Made by a program: the position numbers and the translations under genes. From Agromyces agglutinans (GTDB lineage: Bacteria; Actinomycetota; Actinomycetes; Actinomycetales; Microbacteriaceae): DNA of 64,000 bases. Position 1 is the stretch's first letter. Every line of letters starts with the position of its first letter. A model generated the notes under the pieces. The model was not told the DNA's origin, ran no database searches, and saw only the letters and a program-made list of their open reading frames with translations. The stretch lies in assembly GCF_009647605.1 (NCBI RefSeq), contig NZ_WJIF01000003.1, positions 248,001-312,000 of the forward strand. Reading direction: 5' to 3'. This document shows positions 1 to 7,977 of this stretch, piece by piece.

Positions 1-895
1 GACCGGCGGTCGCGAGCGGCGCCGCCGGATCGTCACCCGCTTCGAGCCGTTCGAGCACCTCGCCGAACTCGAGGTGACGCAGGTCGGGATCGTCGAGCTC
101 GTCCCACATGCGCGGCGCCGCGACCGTCGGCCGGTGCCGCCCCCGCAGCGAGTACGGCGCGATCGTGGTCTTGTTCGCGTTGTTCTGGCTCCAGTCGATG
201 AGCACGCGACCCGTGCGCAGCGACTTCTTCATGTTCGACACGACGAGGTCGGGATGGTCGGCCTCGAGCGCGCGGGCCAGCTCGCGCGCGACCTCGGACA
301 CCTGCTGCGAGGTCTGCGAGCCGTCGAGCGGCGCGTACAGGTGGATGCCCTTGCTGCCGCTCGTGACGGGATACGCCTCGAGCGACATGCCGGCGAGGAT
401 GTCGCGGACGTACCGCGCCACCTCGGCGCACTCGACGAGACCCATGCCCTCGCCGGGATCGAGGTCGAACACCAGGCGGTCGGGATTCGCGGCCGAGCCG
501 TCGGGGCGGAACCGCCACTGCGGCACGTGCACCTCGAGCGCCGCCTGCTGCGCGAGCCAGACCAGGGCCGCGCGCGAGTCCGCGATCGGGTACGTCTTCG
601 GGCCGTCGCTGTGCTCGATGACCCCGCGGCGCAGCCACTCGGGTGCGTGCTCGGCGAGGTTCTTCTCGAAGAACACCTGGCCCGGGGCATCCGCGGTGCC
701 GGTGCCCTGCACCCAGCGCTTGCGCGTGACGGGGCGACCCGCGACGAGCGGGAGCATGGCCGGCGCGACCTGCGCGTAGTACGAGATGACCTCGCCCTTG
801 GTCGTGCCCGTCTCGGGGTACATGACCTTGTCGAGGTTCGTCAGCCGGAGCCTCCGGCCGTCGACCTCGACGAGTTGGCGTTCCCCCTCGGCCAT
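1..895 (-). CDS. ligD: LigD polymerase domain (NHEJ), C-terminus beyond window
   Basis: This is the N-terminal 298 residues of a non-homologous end-joining polymerase/ligase, running off the left edge with no stop. I translated it from an ATG at 895. It shows the archaeo-eukaryotic primase fold signatures of LigD polymerase domains: LTNLDKVMYPETG (residues 18-30), the metal-binding DLDPG (144-148), SGSKGIHLY (179-187) and LIDWSQNN (232-239). The family fills and extends ends during double-strand-break repair. It is divergent from ku, its usual partner, across 190 bp. Whether nuclease and ligase domains follow cannot be seen. Confidence 0.93.
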   Translation of the reverse strand, partial: MAEGERQLVEVDGRRLRLTNLDKVMYPETGTTKGEVISYYAQVAPAMLPLVAGRPVTRKRWVQGTGTADAPGQVFFEKNLAEHAPEWLRRGVIEHSDGPKTYPIADSRAALVWLAQQAALEVHVPQWRFRPDGSAANPDRLVFDLDPGEGMGLVECAEVARYVRDILAGMSLEAYPVTSGSKGIHLYAPLDGSQTSQQVSEVARELARALEADHPDLVVSNMKKSLRTGRVLIDWSQNNANKTTIAPYSLRGRHRPTVAAPRMWDELDDPDLRHLEFGEVLERLEAGDDPAAPLATAG

Positions 896-1085
896 GCGCC
901 CATCCTGCCACCCGCGCCCCACGCGCCCCACGCGTCCCACTCGCCCGACCCCCGCCCCTCCGCGCCACTTGGGCGCGCTCCGCGCCACCTGTACTGGTGC
1001 GGAGCCCGCGAACTGGCGCGGGCACGTGAAGCCGACCCCACGACGGGGGTTCCGCCCGGGCGCCGCCGGGGTGTGTACTGGGGGG

Positions 1086-2051
1086 ATGCGAGCCGTCTGG
1101 AAAGGGGCGGTCACATTCGGCCTCGTGAATGTGCCCGTGAAGCTGTACAGCGCGACCGAGGACCACGACGTGTCCCTGCACCAGGTGCACGCCGAGGACG
1201 GCGGGCGAATCCGCTACCAGCGGGTGTGCGAGATCGACGGCAAGGTCGTGCCGTACCAGGACATCGACAAGGCCTACGACGACGGGGAGCGCACGGTCGT
1301 CATCACCGATGAAGACCTGAAGTCGCTGCCCGCCGAGCGCAGCCGCGAGATCGAGGTCGTCGAGTTCGTTCCGACCGAGCAGATCGATCCGATCATGTTC
1401 GACAAGAGCTACTACCTCGAGCCCGACTCGGCGTCGTCGAAGGCGTACGTGCTGCTGCGCCAGACCCTCGAGTCCACCGACCGCACCGCGATCGTGCAGA
1501 TGGCGCTGCGGCAGAAGACCCGCCTCGCCGCCCTCCGCGTGTTCGGCGACGTGTTGATGGTGCAGACGCTGCTCTGGAGCGACGAGGTGCGCGACGCGAA
1601 GTTCAAGAGCCTCGACGAGAAGGTGCGGATCTCACCCAAGGAGCTCGACCTGTCGAAGCAACTCGTCGAGAGCCTCGTCTCCGACTTCGAGCCCGAGAAG
1701 TACGTCGACGAGTACCAGCAGGAGCTGCGCACGCTGATCGCCGCGAAGCTCGAGCAGGGCGACGCGCTCGACACCGCCGCGACGTTCGGCGAGGAGCCCG
1801 AAGAGGAGGAGGGCGGCGAGGTCATCGACCTCATGGAGGCGCTGCGCCGGTCGATCGCGAGCAAGCGAGGCGGCGGGAAGGAGGACGACGACGCCGGCGC
1901 CGGCGCCGGGAACAAGTCCGGCGGGTCGAAGTCGGCGTCGAAGTCGAGCGGATCGAAGTCCGCCTCGTCGAAGACGGGTTCATCCAAGGCCGCCTCCTCG
2001 AAGGAACCGGCGAAGAAGAAGGCGGCCCCCAAGAAGAAGGCCGCCTCCTAG
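1086..2051 (+). CDS. ku: Ku protein, NHEJ end-binding factor
   Basis: A 321-residue bacterial Ku that forms a homodimeric ring on double-strand ends and recruits LigD. The ATG at 1086 gives MRAVWKGAVTFGLVNVPVKL, the invariant Ku N-terminus; longer in-frame upstream sequence is not Ku-like. The core domain covers roughly residues 10-260 and includes the RIRYQRVCEIDGK region. The tail beyond about 260 is a low-complexity Ser/Lys/Ala stretch, typical of the basic DNA-binding extensions of actinobacterial Ku. It is divergent from ligD and ends at a small hairpin shared with the convergent lipoprotein gene. Confidence 0.96.
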   Translation: MRAVWKGAVTFGLVNVPVKLYSATEDHDVSLHQVHAEDGGRIRYQRVCEIDGKVVPYQDIDKAYDDGERTVVITDEDLKSLPAERSREIEVVEFVPTEQIDPIMFDKSYYLEPDSASSKAYVLLRQTLESTDRTAIVQMALRQKTRLAALRVFGDVLMVQTLLWSDEVRDAKFKSLDEKVRISPKELDLSKQLVESLVSDFEPEKYVDEYQQELRTLIAAKLEQGDALDTAATFGEEPEEEEGGEVIDLMEALRRSIASKRGGGKEDDDAGAGAGNKSGGSKSASKSSGSKSASSKTGSSKAASSKEPAKKKAAPKKKAAS

Positions 2052-2065
2052 CGCGGATGCCGCGC
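2051..2065. terminator. hairpin between convergent ku and lipoprotein genes
   Basis: GCGCGG-ATG-CCGCGC forms a 6-bp stem immediately after the ku stop. It contains the recurrent GGATGCC heptamer and lies between two convergent genes, so it may end both transcripts. There is no T-run. Confidence 0.4.
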
Positions 2066-2072
2066 GCCGCGC

Positions 2073-2498
2073 TTACTCGGACGCGCAGGCGTCGTTGACG
2101 CCTGTCGCGGCCTCCTGGATCGCGGCCTGCTGCTCGGCGATCGCCTCGGCGTCGCGCTCGGCCTCGGGATCGGCCGGCAGGGTCTCGGCGAAGTCGGCCG
2201 CCTCGTCGATGCGCTCGTCGAGCGCCTCGAGCGCGTCCGACATAGCCCCGTCGTCGAGCGTCTCTCCGAGGTCGTCGACCCGCTCGGAGTAGCCCTCGAG
2301 CGCGTCGTGGATCTCCTCGGGCGTGCGGGTCGAGGCCAACGCGTTCTGCGCGCCGTTCGAGATGTCGCGGACGTCGCTCGTGACGGTCGCGCAGCTGTCG
2401 GCCGCCTCCGTCGAGCCGTCGCCGTCGCCTGCGGCGCAGCCGGCGAGCACCAGCGCACTCGCGAAGACGAGCGCGGTCGAAGCCATGATTCGTTGCAT
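2073..2498 (-). CDS. small secreted lipoprotein, function unknown
   Basis: The 141-residue product begins MQRIMASTALVFASALVLAGC, a signal peptide ending in an LAGC lipobox, so it should be lipid-anchored outside the membrane. The mature part is acidic, predicted helical and has two further cysteines (in SCATVT and NDACASE), possibly a disulfide. A purine-rich AAAAGGGG lies upstream of the ATG, which supports this start. I do not recognise the family. Confidence 0.75.
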   Translation of the reverse strand: MQRIMASTALVFASALVLAGCAAGDGDGSTEAADSCATVTSDVRDISNGAQNALASTRTPEEIHDALEGYSERVDDLGETLDDGAMSDALEALDERIDEAADFAETLPADPEAERDAEAIAEQQAAIQEAATGVNDACASE

Positions 2499-2620
2499 GA
2501 TGGGGTTCCCCTTTTCGGTGTTGCGGTTCCAGCCTAGCCACGCCCGCCGACTCCTTCAGCGCGTGCCTCGACCGGCCGGGCCTTCGCGTCAAGCCCCTGC
2601 CGGAGGCGACGACGCGCGCG

Positions 2621-2626
2621 TAGCGT
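2621..2626 (+). promoter_or_regulatory. -10 box TAGCGT, leaderless-type
   Basis: TAGCGT followed by 6 nt and the ATG at 2633; no Shine-Dalgarno sequence in between. Confidence 0.5.
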
Positions 2627-2632
2627 CGCCGC

Positions 2633-2926
2633 ATGACGCGCGACGAGAACGCACAGGGCACCAATCCGGCGGCCGGCGGCGACGCCGGGTCCGGCGGCCG
2701 GCTCGACGACGACGACCTCATCCGCAAGGACGTGAGCTACAGCCCCGGCAGCGAGGACGAGACCGAGGCCAAGCAGGCCGATCCGCTCCCCGAGGCGATC
2801 GAGGACGACGACGACATCGACACGTCGCGAGTCCGCGCGGTGCCGGGCACGGGCGGGCCCGACGACGCCGGGGACGTCGAGGTTCCGCCCGGCGAGCTGC
2901 GGCTTCCCGGACGCGCCGCCGACTGA
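2633..2926 (+). CDS. small acidic hypothetical protein
   Basis: A 97-residue, strongly acidic and glycine-rich protein with no membrane segment or signal peptide. Runs such as LDDDDL and EDDDDIDTS suggest an intrinsically disordered polypeptide. Microbacteriaceae genomes often carry short acidic proteins of this kind, but I know no function. The start is supported by the leaderless-type -10 box just upstream. The stop overlaps the first unit of a 19-bp tandem repeat. Confidence 0.6.
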   Translation: MTRDENAQGTNPAAGGDAGSGGRLDDDDLIRKDVSYSPGSEDETEAKQADPLPEAIEDDDDIDTSRVRAVPGTGGPDDAGDVEVPPGELRLPGRAAD

Positions 2927-2995
2927 GCGACGCGCCACCGATCGAGCGACGCGCCACCGATTGAGCGACGCGCCACCGATCGAGCGACGCGCCAC
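2925..2995. repeat. 19-bp tandem repeat, about 3.7 copies
   Basis: The unit GAGCGACGCGCCACCGAT plus one variable base (C or T) starts at 2925, 2944, 2963 and 2982; the last copy is truncated after 14 bases. It fills the gap between two rightward genes. Confidence 0.85.
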
Positions 2996-3022
2996 TCGCG
3001 CGGTGCGTGCTTCACTGAACGG

Positions 3023-3436
3023 ATGCCCCGCGCCCCGCGTTCCACCGCACGTGTTCGACTCTTCGCCGCGATCGGCATCGCCGCATCTCTCGGCATCGGC
3101 CTCGGCCTGCAACTGCTCGACCGGAACGCATGGATCGACGCCGCAGGCGGCATCCTCTACGTCGCCCTGGTCGGCCTGCTCGTGCTCCTCGTCGCACCAC
3201 GTCTGCCCGCGTGGGCGGTCGCCGCGATCGCCCTCGGCGTCGCCGTCGCCGTCGAACTGCTCCAGCTGACCGGCATCCCCGCCGCGATCGTCGCAGCGGT
3301 GCCGCCCGCTCGGCTGGTCTTCGGCAGCTCGTTCGACCCGTGGGACCTGGTGGCGTACGTCGCGGGAGCGGCGATCCTCTGGGCGGTGGTCGCGGTGGCA
3401 GGCTTCGCGGCGCGGCAGCGCGAGGCATCCGTCTGA
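3023..3436 (+). CDS. DUF2809 family membrane protein
   Basis: A 137-residue protein with about four hydrophobic segments. The C-terminal motif SSFDPWDLVAYVAGA and the preceding VAVELLQLTGIPA resemble the DUF2809 integral membrane family, whose function is unknown. The ATG at 3023 precedes a short basic N-terminus that would remain in the cytoplasm. It is followed after 19 bp by another membrane protein that has its own leaderless-type promoter, so the two need not be one operon. Confidence 0.75.
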   Translation: MPRAPRSTARVRLFAAIGIAASLGIGLGLQLLDRNAWIDAAGGILYVALVGLLVLLVAPRLPAWAVAAIALGVAVAVELLQLTGIPAAIVAAVPPARLVFGSSFDPWDLVAYVAGAAILWAVVAVAGFAARQREASV

Positions 3437-3443
3437 CGGTCGC

Positions 3444-3449
3444 TAACGT
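3444..3449 (+). promoter_or_regulatory. -10 box TAACGT, leaderless-type
   Basis: TAACGT, then 6 nt, then the ATG at 3456. Confidence 0.5.
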
Positions 3450-3455
3450 ACCGAC

Positions 3456-4019
3456 ATGGCCACGGATGCCGCGGCGACCGCCCGCCGCCCGCCGCACCCG
3501 CTCGGCGGGCTGATCCTCGTCGGCATGGCCCTGGCGGTCTGGTGGCCGGCGTTCACGCTCGGCGCCTGGGGCACCCTCTTCTTCGACCAGCTGCTGACCA
3601 TCTGGGTGGTCTCGACCGCGGGCTTCGTGATCGTGCTCATGCAGCCGAGGCCGTTCCCCCACCGGCTCGGCAAGTCGCTCGCCCTGCTGGTGCCATCGCT
3701 CTGGCTCGCGCTCGCGTTCCTGCTCAGCGACGAGACCGACGACTTCGGAGTCTTCCTCGTCGACCTGGTCGGCATCCTGGTCGCGCTCATCGGCATGCCG
3801 TTCACGCTCGTCGTGCTCGTCCGCGTGGTGTGGCCCGACTTCGGCCACGGCCTGACCCGAGGGCGGAAGGTCGTGGTGACGGCCGCGTTCGTCGCGATCG
3901 CGCTCGGATCGTTCGTGCTGGGTGCGAGCCACCCGTACTTCCTGACCTGCGAGGACTTCGCGATCAGCGGCAACTCCGAGCCGCCCGGCTGCGTGCACGC
4001 CGAGCCGACGACGCCGTAA
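3456..4019 (+). CDS. polytopic membrane protein, unknown
   Basis: A 187-residue protein with four or five predicted transmembrane segments (for example GLILVGMALAVWWPAFTLGA and VVVTAAFVAIALGSFVLGA). A short C-terminal tail has two cysteines (LTCEDF and PPGCVH) that could pair outside the membrane. I do not recognise a family. It ends 10 bp before a convergent tRNA-Ser gene. Confidence 0.7.
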   Translation: MATDAAATARRPPHPLGGLILVGMALAVWWPAFTLGAWGTLFFDQLLTIWVVSTAGFVIVLMQPRPFPHRLGKSLALLVPSLWLALAFLLSDETDDFGVFLVDLVGILVALIGMPFTLVVLVRVVWPDFGHGLTRGRKVVVTAAFVAIALGSFVLGASHPYFLTCEDFAISGNSEPPGCVHAEPTTP

Positions 4020-4029
4020 GAGACAACTG

Positions 4030-4118
4030 CGGAGACGAGGGGATTTGAACCCCTGGTCCCCTTACGGGGACTCCACCTTAGCAGGGTGGTGCACTCGACC
4101 GGACTATGCGACGTCTCC
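4030..4118 (-). tRNA. tRNA-Ser (anticodon GCU)
   Basis: The minus strand folds as an 89-nt class II tRNA. The acceptor arm is GGAGACG/CGTCTCC with discriminator G. The anticodon stem-loop has loop CTGCTAA between CCACC and GGTGG. A long variable arm (AGTCCCC-GTAA-GGGGACC region) precedes the TTCAAAT T-loop. The long variable arm and GCU anticodon identify serine. CCA is not encoded. Confidence 0.96.
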
Positions 4119-4146
4119 TTGCATGCGACCAGCGCACGCGACAGCC

Positions 4147-4176
4147 ATCATAACCCGGGCATGCCGGGATTGACGA
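4147..4176 (-). promoter_or_regulatory. candidate promoter of tRNA-Ser(GCU)
   Basis: Read on the minus strand: TCGTCA (4176-4171), an 18-nt spacer and TATGAT (4152-4147), 28 nt before the tRNA 5' end. Confidence 0.4.
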
Positions 4177-4195
4177 TTCGGGGCTCGCCCGGTGG

Positions 4196-5533
4196 CTACT
4201 GGTCGTCGAGCGTGCGGCCCGCGGAGCAGCGCACGTCGGCCGCGGTCTGGCCCGACACGCCGTTGAGCAGGGCCTCGCCGGTCGGCGCGGGGGCGGCCTC
4301 GGTGCCCTCGGCGGGCGCCTCCTCGACGGGGGCCTCCTCGACCGGTGCCTCTTCGGCCGGAGCCTCGGCGACGGGCGCCGCATTCGGGTCGGTCGCCGAG
4401 CCGAAGTCCTCGTTCTGCTCGGTGGGCAGCACGACCGGGATGTCCTGCTGCAGCGCCTCGTTCACGGCTTCGGCCTGCCACGTCGGCTCGACCGCGCCGC
4501 CGCCCTCGACGTACGCCGTCGGGTACTGGATGAAGGCGATCTTCGAGAGGTCGACGTCCTTCATGGCCTTGGCGATCGAGATCATCGTGGTGGGGTTGGC
4601 GAGCTCGTTGGAGAGCTGCATGTTCCCGAGCGCTGCCTTGGCGATCGAGTACAGCTTTCCGGGGTCGCCGAGCGTGCCGTCGGACTGCAGCTTGCGCGCG
4701 AGCGCCGAGAGGAAGACCTGCTGGTTCGAGATGCGGCCGAGGTCGGAACCGTCGCCGACGCCGTGCCGGGTGCGGAGGAACTGCAGCGCGGGGATACCAC
4801 TCAGGGTGTGAGTGCCCGCCTCGAGGAAGGTGCCGGTGTACTCGTCCTCGATCGGCTCGGCGACGCAGACGTCGACGCCGCCGACCGCCTCGGAGAGGGC
4901 TGCGACGCCGTTGAACTGCACGACGCCGGCGACCGGGATCTCGATGCCGAGCAGGTTCGAGACCGTCTTCACGACGCAGTCCATGCCGCCGTACGAGAGC
5001 ACGCTGTTGATCTTCGTCGACGACATCGCCGAGAGCGTGTCGGAGGGGTCCTCGGGGTCGGTGCAGGTGCCGGGGACCGAGACGAGCATGTCGCGAGGGA
5101 AGCTGATGACCTCGACGTGCGAGTGGTCCTGCGAGATGTGCAGGAGCATCGTCACGTCGTTGAGCACGGCGGTCTCCTCGTCGGGGTCGCCGAATCCGTC
5201 ACCCTGGTTCTGCCGGCTGTCGCTGCCGATGACGAGCAGGTTCACGCCGCCGTCGATGGCGCCGATGTCGGGCACGCCCTCGAGCACCTTCTCGCTCTCG
5301 AGCTTGACCGTGGGCTGCACGGTGTTCGCGAGGTCCCAGGCCGCGTACGCGGCCACGGCGGTGCCCGAGACGAGCACCACGGCGACCGTGGAGGCGACGA
5401 CCTTCGCGATGGTCTTCCAGACGTTGCCCGTCTTCAGGCGGCCATGGCGGGCGATCGACGGGCTGCCGGCAGCGCGACGCGTGCTGGGGCGCGGTTCCTC
5501 GTGCACCTGGCTCCTCTCGGTCGGTCGTGTCAT
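4196..5533 (-). CDS. LytR-CpsA-Psr (LCP) family phosphotransferase 1
   Basis: A 445-residue membrane-anchored LCP protein. Family members transfer glycopolymers from undecaprenyl carriers to peptidoglycan on the outer face of the membrane. One transmembrane segment lies at about 41-66. The LCP domain has GSDSR (103-107), SFPRD (144-148) and LRTRHGVGDGSDLGRISNQQ with its conserved arginines. The C-terminus is a Pro/Glu/Ala linker ending in an ADVRC segment. I use the ATG at 5533 (MTRPTERS); a longer reading frame to 5665 would run through the tRNA-Ser(UGA) gene. It is a close paralogue of the LCP gene at 5781-7079. Confidence 0.92.
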   Translation of the reverse strand: MTRPTERSQVHEEPRPSTRRAAGSPSIARHGRLKTGNVWKTIAKVVASTVAVVLVSGTAVAAYAAWDLANTVQPTVKLESEKVLEGVPDIGAIDGGVNLLVIGSDSRQNQGDGFGDPDEETAVLNDVTMLLHISQDHSHVEVISFPRDMLVSVPGTCTDPEDPSDTLSAMSSTKINSVLSYGGMDCVVKTVSNLLGIEIPVAGVVQFNGVAALSEAVGGVDVCVAEPIEDEYTGTFLEAGTHTLSGIPALQFLRTRHGVGDGSDLGRISNQQVFLSALARKLQSDGTLGDPGKLYSIAKAALGNMQLSNELANPTTMISIAKAMKDVDLSKIAFIQYPTAYVEGGGAVEPTWQAEAVNEALQQDIPVVLPTEQNEDFGSATDPNAAPVAEAPAEEAPVEEAPVEEAPAEGTEAAPAPTGEALLNGVSGQTAADVRCSAGRTLDDQ

Positions 5534-5567
5534 TCGACGTCGGTCTCGGTCTCGGTAGTGCTTCGCG

Positions 5568-5652
5568 CGGAGGGCGTGGGATTCGAACCCACGAGGCATT
5601 GCTGCCCACTGGTTTTCAAGACCAGCTCCATCGGCCGCTCGGACAGCCCTCC
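5568..5652 (-). tRNA. tRNA-Ser (anticodon UGA)
   Basis: An 85-nt class II tRNA on the minus strand. The acceptor is GGAGGGC/GCCCTCC with discriminator G. The anticodon loop is CTTGAAA within CTGGT/ACCAG, and a long variable arm is followed by TTCGAAT in the T-loop. It lies between the two paralogous LCP genes and overlaps only a spurious upstream extension of LCP 1. Confidence 0.96.
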
Positions 5653-5780
5653 TCACCGCGCGCAACGAGCACCATGGGGTCCACGGCGCTCGTCATCGGG
5701 CGGGTCGACGGCGATTCTAGCCGACGCGCATTCCAGCCAGCCTGTCAGCGCCGGCTGTGAAGCCGCTGAGGCGCCCCGCC

Positions 5781-7079
5781 TCAGCGGTCGTTCGCGGTGG
5801 AGCAGCGCACCTCGGCACCCGTCTGCCCCGTGATGTCGTCGGGCAGCACCTGCGCGGGCGTCTCGGTCGGCGGTGGCTCCGCCGGCGGTTCCCCGGGCGC
5901 ATCCGTCGGGGGCGCATCCGGCGCGGCATCCGTCGGGGGTGCGGATGCCTCGGCGGACGGTTGTTCGCCGGGAACCGTGCCGTACGTGGCATCCGTCGTC
6001 GCCTCCGCCGCGAGTTGCAGCGGCTGGTCCGCGACGAGCGCGGCGTTCAGCGCGTCGGCGGACTCGGTCGGCACCACCGCCCCGAAGTCGCTCGTGTACG
6101 CAGTCGGGTACTGCACGAACACGATCTTCGAGAGGTCGACGTCCTGCAGCGTGCGCGCGATCGAGATGAGCGTGACCGGGTCCTGCAGGTAGCTCGAGAG
6201 CTGCATGTTGCCGAGCACGGCCTTCGCGATCGCGTACAGCTTGACGGGGTCGGAGAGCACGCCGTCGCCCTGGATCGTCCGCATGAGCGAGGAGAGGAAG
6301 GCCTGCTGGTTCGAGATGCGTCCGAGGTCGCTGCCGTCGCCGACGCCGTGGCGCGAGCGCAGGAACGCGAGCGCGGTCATGCCGGTGATGGAATGCGTGC
6401 CCGCATCGAGCTGGAGGCCCGACCACGGGTCGTCGATGGGTTCGGCGAGGCACACCTCGACGCCGCCGACCGCCTCGGCGAGCGAGGCGACCCCGTAGAA
6501 CTCGACCACGCCCGCTACGGGGATCGTGAGCCCGGTGAGCTGCTCGATCGTCGCGACGACGCAGCCGACGCCGCCGTAGTGCAGCACCGAGTTCAGCTTC
6601 ACGCCGTACATCGGCGCGAGCGTCTCGCCCTCTGCGCCCGACGGGTCGGGGCACTCGGGCACGTCGACGAGGAGATCCCTCGGAAAGCTCACGACCTCGA
6701 CGTGCGAATGGTCCTGCGAGATGTGCAGCAGCATGTTCACGTCGTTGAGGACGCCGCTCTCCTCGTCGGGATCGCCGAACGCGCCGTCTTCCGGCCGCTT
6801 GTCGCTGCCCGCGAGGAAGAACGTGAGCCCGCCCTCCATCGCCCCGATGTCGGGGACGCCCTCGAGCATGCGCTCGCTCTCGAGCTCGACCGGCGGGCGC
6901 TGCTGCAGCCCCCGGTAGAGGTCGACCACGACGAAGGCCGCGACGGCCGCGCCGGCGACGAGCAGCACCGCGAGCGCCGAGGCGATCAGCGTGATCGCCG
7001 ACCGGCCGGCACTGCGGCGCGGCATCCGCCCGTGCCGTGCACCCTCCACCTCCGCCGGCGAGCCGCCGTCAGCCGTCAT
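5781..7079 (-). CDS. LytR-CpsA-Psr (LCP) family phosphotransferase 2
   Basis: A 432-residue paralogue of the LCP gene at 4196-5533, alignable along most of its length (shared LEGVPDIGA, DPDEE..VLNDV, LLHISQDHSHVEV, SFPRD, RHGVGDGSDLGRISNQQ). It has a transmembrane segment at about 28-52. The disordered tail is rich in PPTDAP repeats, where the DNA carries several GCATCC/GGATGCC elements, and it ends in the same ADVRC-like segment (AEVRC). A strong GGAGGGGG ribosome site precedes the ATG. It probably also attaches glycopolymers to the wall; substrate division between the two copies is unknown. Confidence 0.92.
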   Translation of the reverse strand: MTADGGSPAEVEGARHGRMPRRSAGRSAITLIASALAVLLVAGAAVAAFVVVDLYRGLQQRPPVELESERMLEGVPDIGAMEGGLTFFLAGSDKRPEDGAFGDPDEESGVLNDVNMLLHISQDHSHVEVVSFPRDLLVDVPECPDPSGAEGETLAPMYGVKLNSVLHYGGVGCVVATIEQLTGLTIPVAGVVEFYGVASLAEAVGGVEVCLAEPIDDPWSGLQLDAGTHSITGMTALAFLRSRHGVGDGSDLGRISNQQAFLSSLMRTIQGDGVLSDPVKLYAIAKAVLGNMQLSSYLQDPVTLISIARTLQDVDLSKIVFVQYPTAYTSDFGAVVPTESADALNAALVADQPLQLAAEATTDATYGTVPGEQPSAEASAPPTDAAPDAPPTDAPGEPPAEPPPTETPAQVLPDDITGQTGAEVRCSTANDR

Positions 7080-7105
7080 CCGGCCCCCTCCGCCCGATGC
7101 GCGAC

Positions 7106-7124
7106 CCCGCGTCAGCGGCGCGGG
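7106..7124 (-). terminator. hairpin after serS-HAD operon
   Basis: CCCGCG-TCAGCGG-CGCGGG directly follows the HAD gene stop on the minus strand. There is no strong T-run. Confidence 0.4.
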
Positions 7125-7125
7125 A

Positions 7126-7977
7126 TCACGGCAATGTCTCCAGTATGGCGGCGAGACCCGCCTCGTCGATGGATCCGGTCACCTCGGTGGCGGCGTGCTT
7201 GACGTCGTCGGGCGCCTGGCCCATCGCGATCGCCCGCCCGGCGGCACGCGCCCAGGTGAACATCTCGATGTCGTTGCGGCCGTCGCCGGCGACGAAGAGT
7301 CGGTCGATCGGCACGTCGAGCCGGCCGCGCACGCGCTCGAGTGCGGTCGCCTTGTTGACGCCGTCGGGCGCGATGTCGAGCCAGGCGGTCCAGCCGATGG
7401 CGTAGCTGACGTGGTGCAGGCCCATGCGGTCGACGATCGCGAAGAACTCGTCGAGGTCGTGGTCGAGGCTCGTCACCACGACGCGCGTGGCTCGCTGGTC
7501 GAGCAGCTCCTCGAACTCGACCTCGCGCGCATCGACGAGGTTCCAGTCAGTCATGCCCTCGGTGTAGAGGCGGTAGCCGTCGGGCAGCTCGACCATGAAC
7601 CGGCCGGCGGGCAGGAAGCCGCGGATGCGCTCGAGCACCTCGGTCGGGTCGAACGTCTCGACGTGCCAGCGCGCGTAGCCGCCGGGCTCTCGGTCGTCGC
7701 GTGCCATCGTGATGGCGCCGTTGGCGCAGACCACGTACTCGGGCGAGAGCTCGAGCCGCTCGAGCACGGGCGCGGTGGTCGCCCAGGAGCGCCCGGTCGC
7801 GAGCGTCACGAGGTGCCCGCGATCGCGGGCGGATGCCACGGCATCGACCACGGCCGCGTCGATCGACTCGTCCTCGTGCATGACGGTGCCGTCGATGTCG
7901 AGGGCGACGAGCCAGGGCGTCGATACGCGTCCGGCTTCGCCGGGCGCTCCTCGACCAACGGGTTCGCCGGCGCTCAT
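7126..7977 (-). CDS. HAD-superfamily hydrolase, Cof type
   Basis: A 283-residue haloacid-dehalogenase-like phosphatase. Motif I is ALDIDGTV (about residues 25-32), motif II LATGRS, and motif [18 protein letters not shown], with the large type IIB cap insert of Cof phosphatases. The likely activity is hydrolysis of a phosphorylated metabolite (sugar phosphate or cofactor); the substrate cannot be told. The ATG overlaps the serS stop (ATGA), so translation is coupled to serS. The serS-HAD order is common in Micrococcales. Confidence 0.88.
   Translation of the reverse strand: MSAGEPVGRGAPGEAGRVSTPWLVALDIDGTVMHEDESIDAAVVDAVASARDRGHLVTLATGRSWATTAPVLERLELSPEYVVCANGAITMARDDREPGGYARWHVETFDPTEVLERIRGFLPAGRFMVELPDGYRLYTEGMTDWNLVDAREVEFEELLDQRATRVVVTSLDHDLDEFFAIVDRMGLHHVSYAIGWTAWLDIAPDGVNKATALERVRGRLDVPIDRLFVAGDGRNDIEMFTWARAAGRAIAMGQAPDDVKHAATEVTGSIDEAGLAAILETLP

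Noticed and set aside
2718..3153. Minus-strand frames with repeated ARRSIGGAS peptides
   Set aside because: They are the translation of the 19-bp DNA repeat and of the antisense of two genes; composition is Arg/Ser-rich and there is no ribosome site.
5534..5665. N-terminal extension of LCP 1
   Set aside because: It would be translated through the tRNA-Ser(UGA) gene; the ATG at 5533 gives a normal LCP N-terminus.
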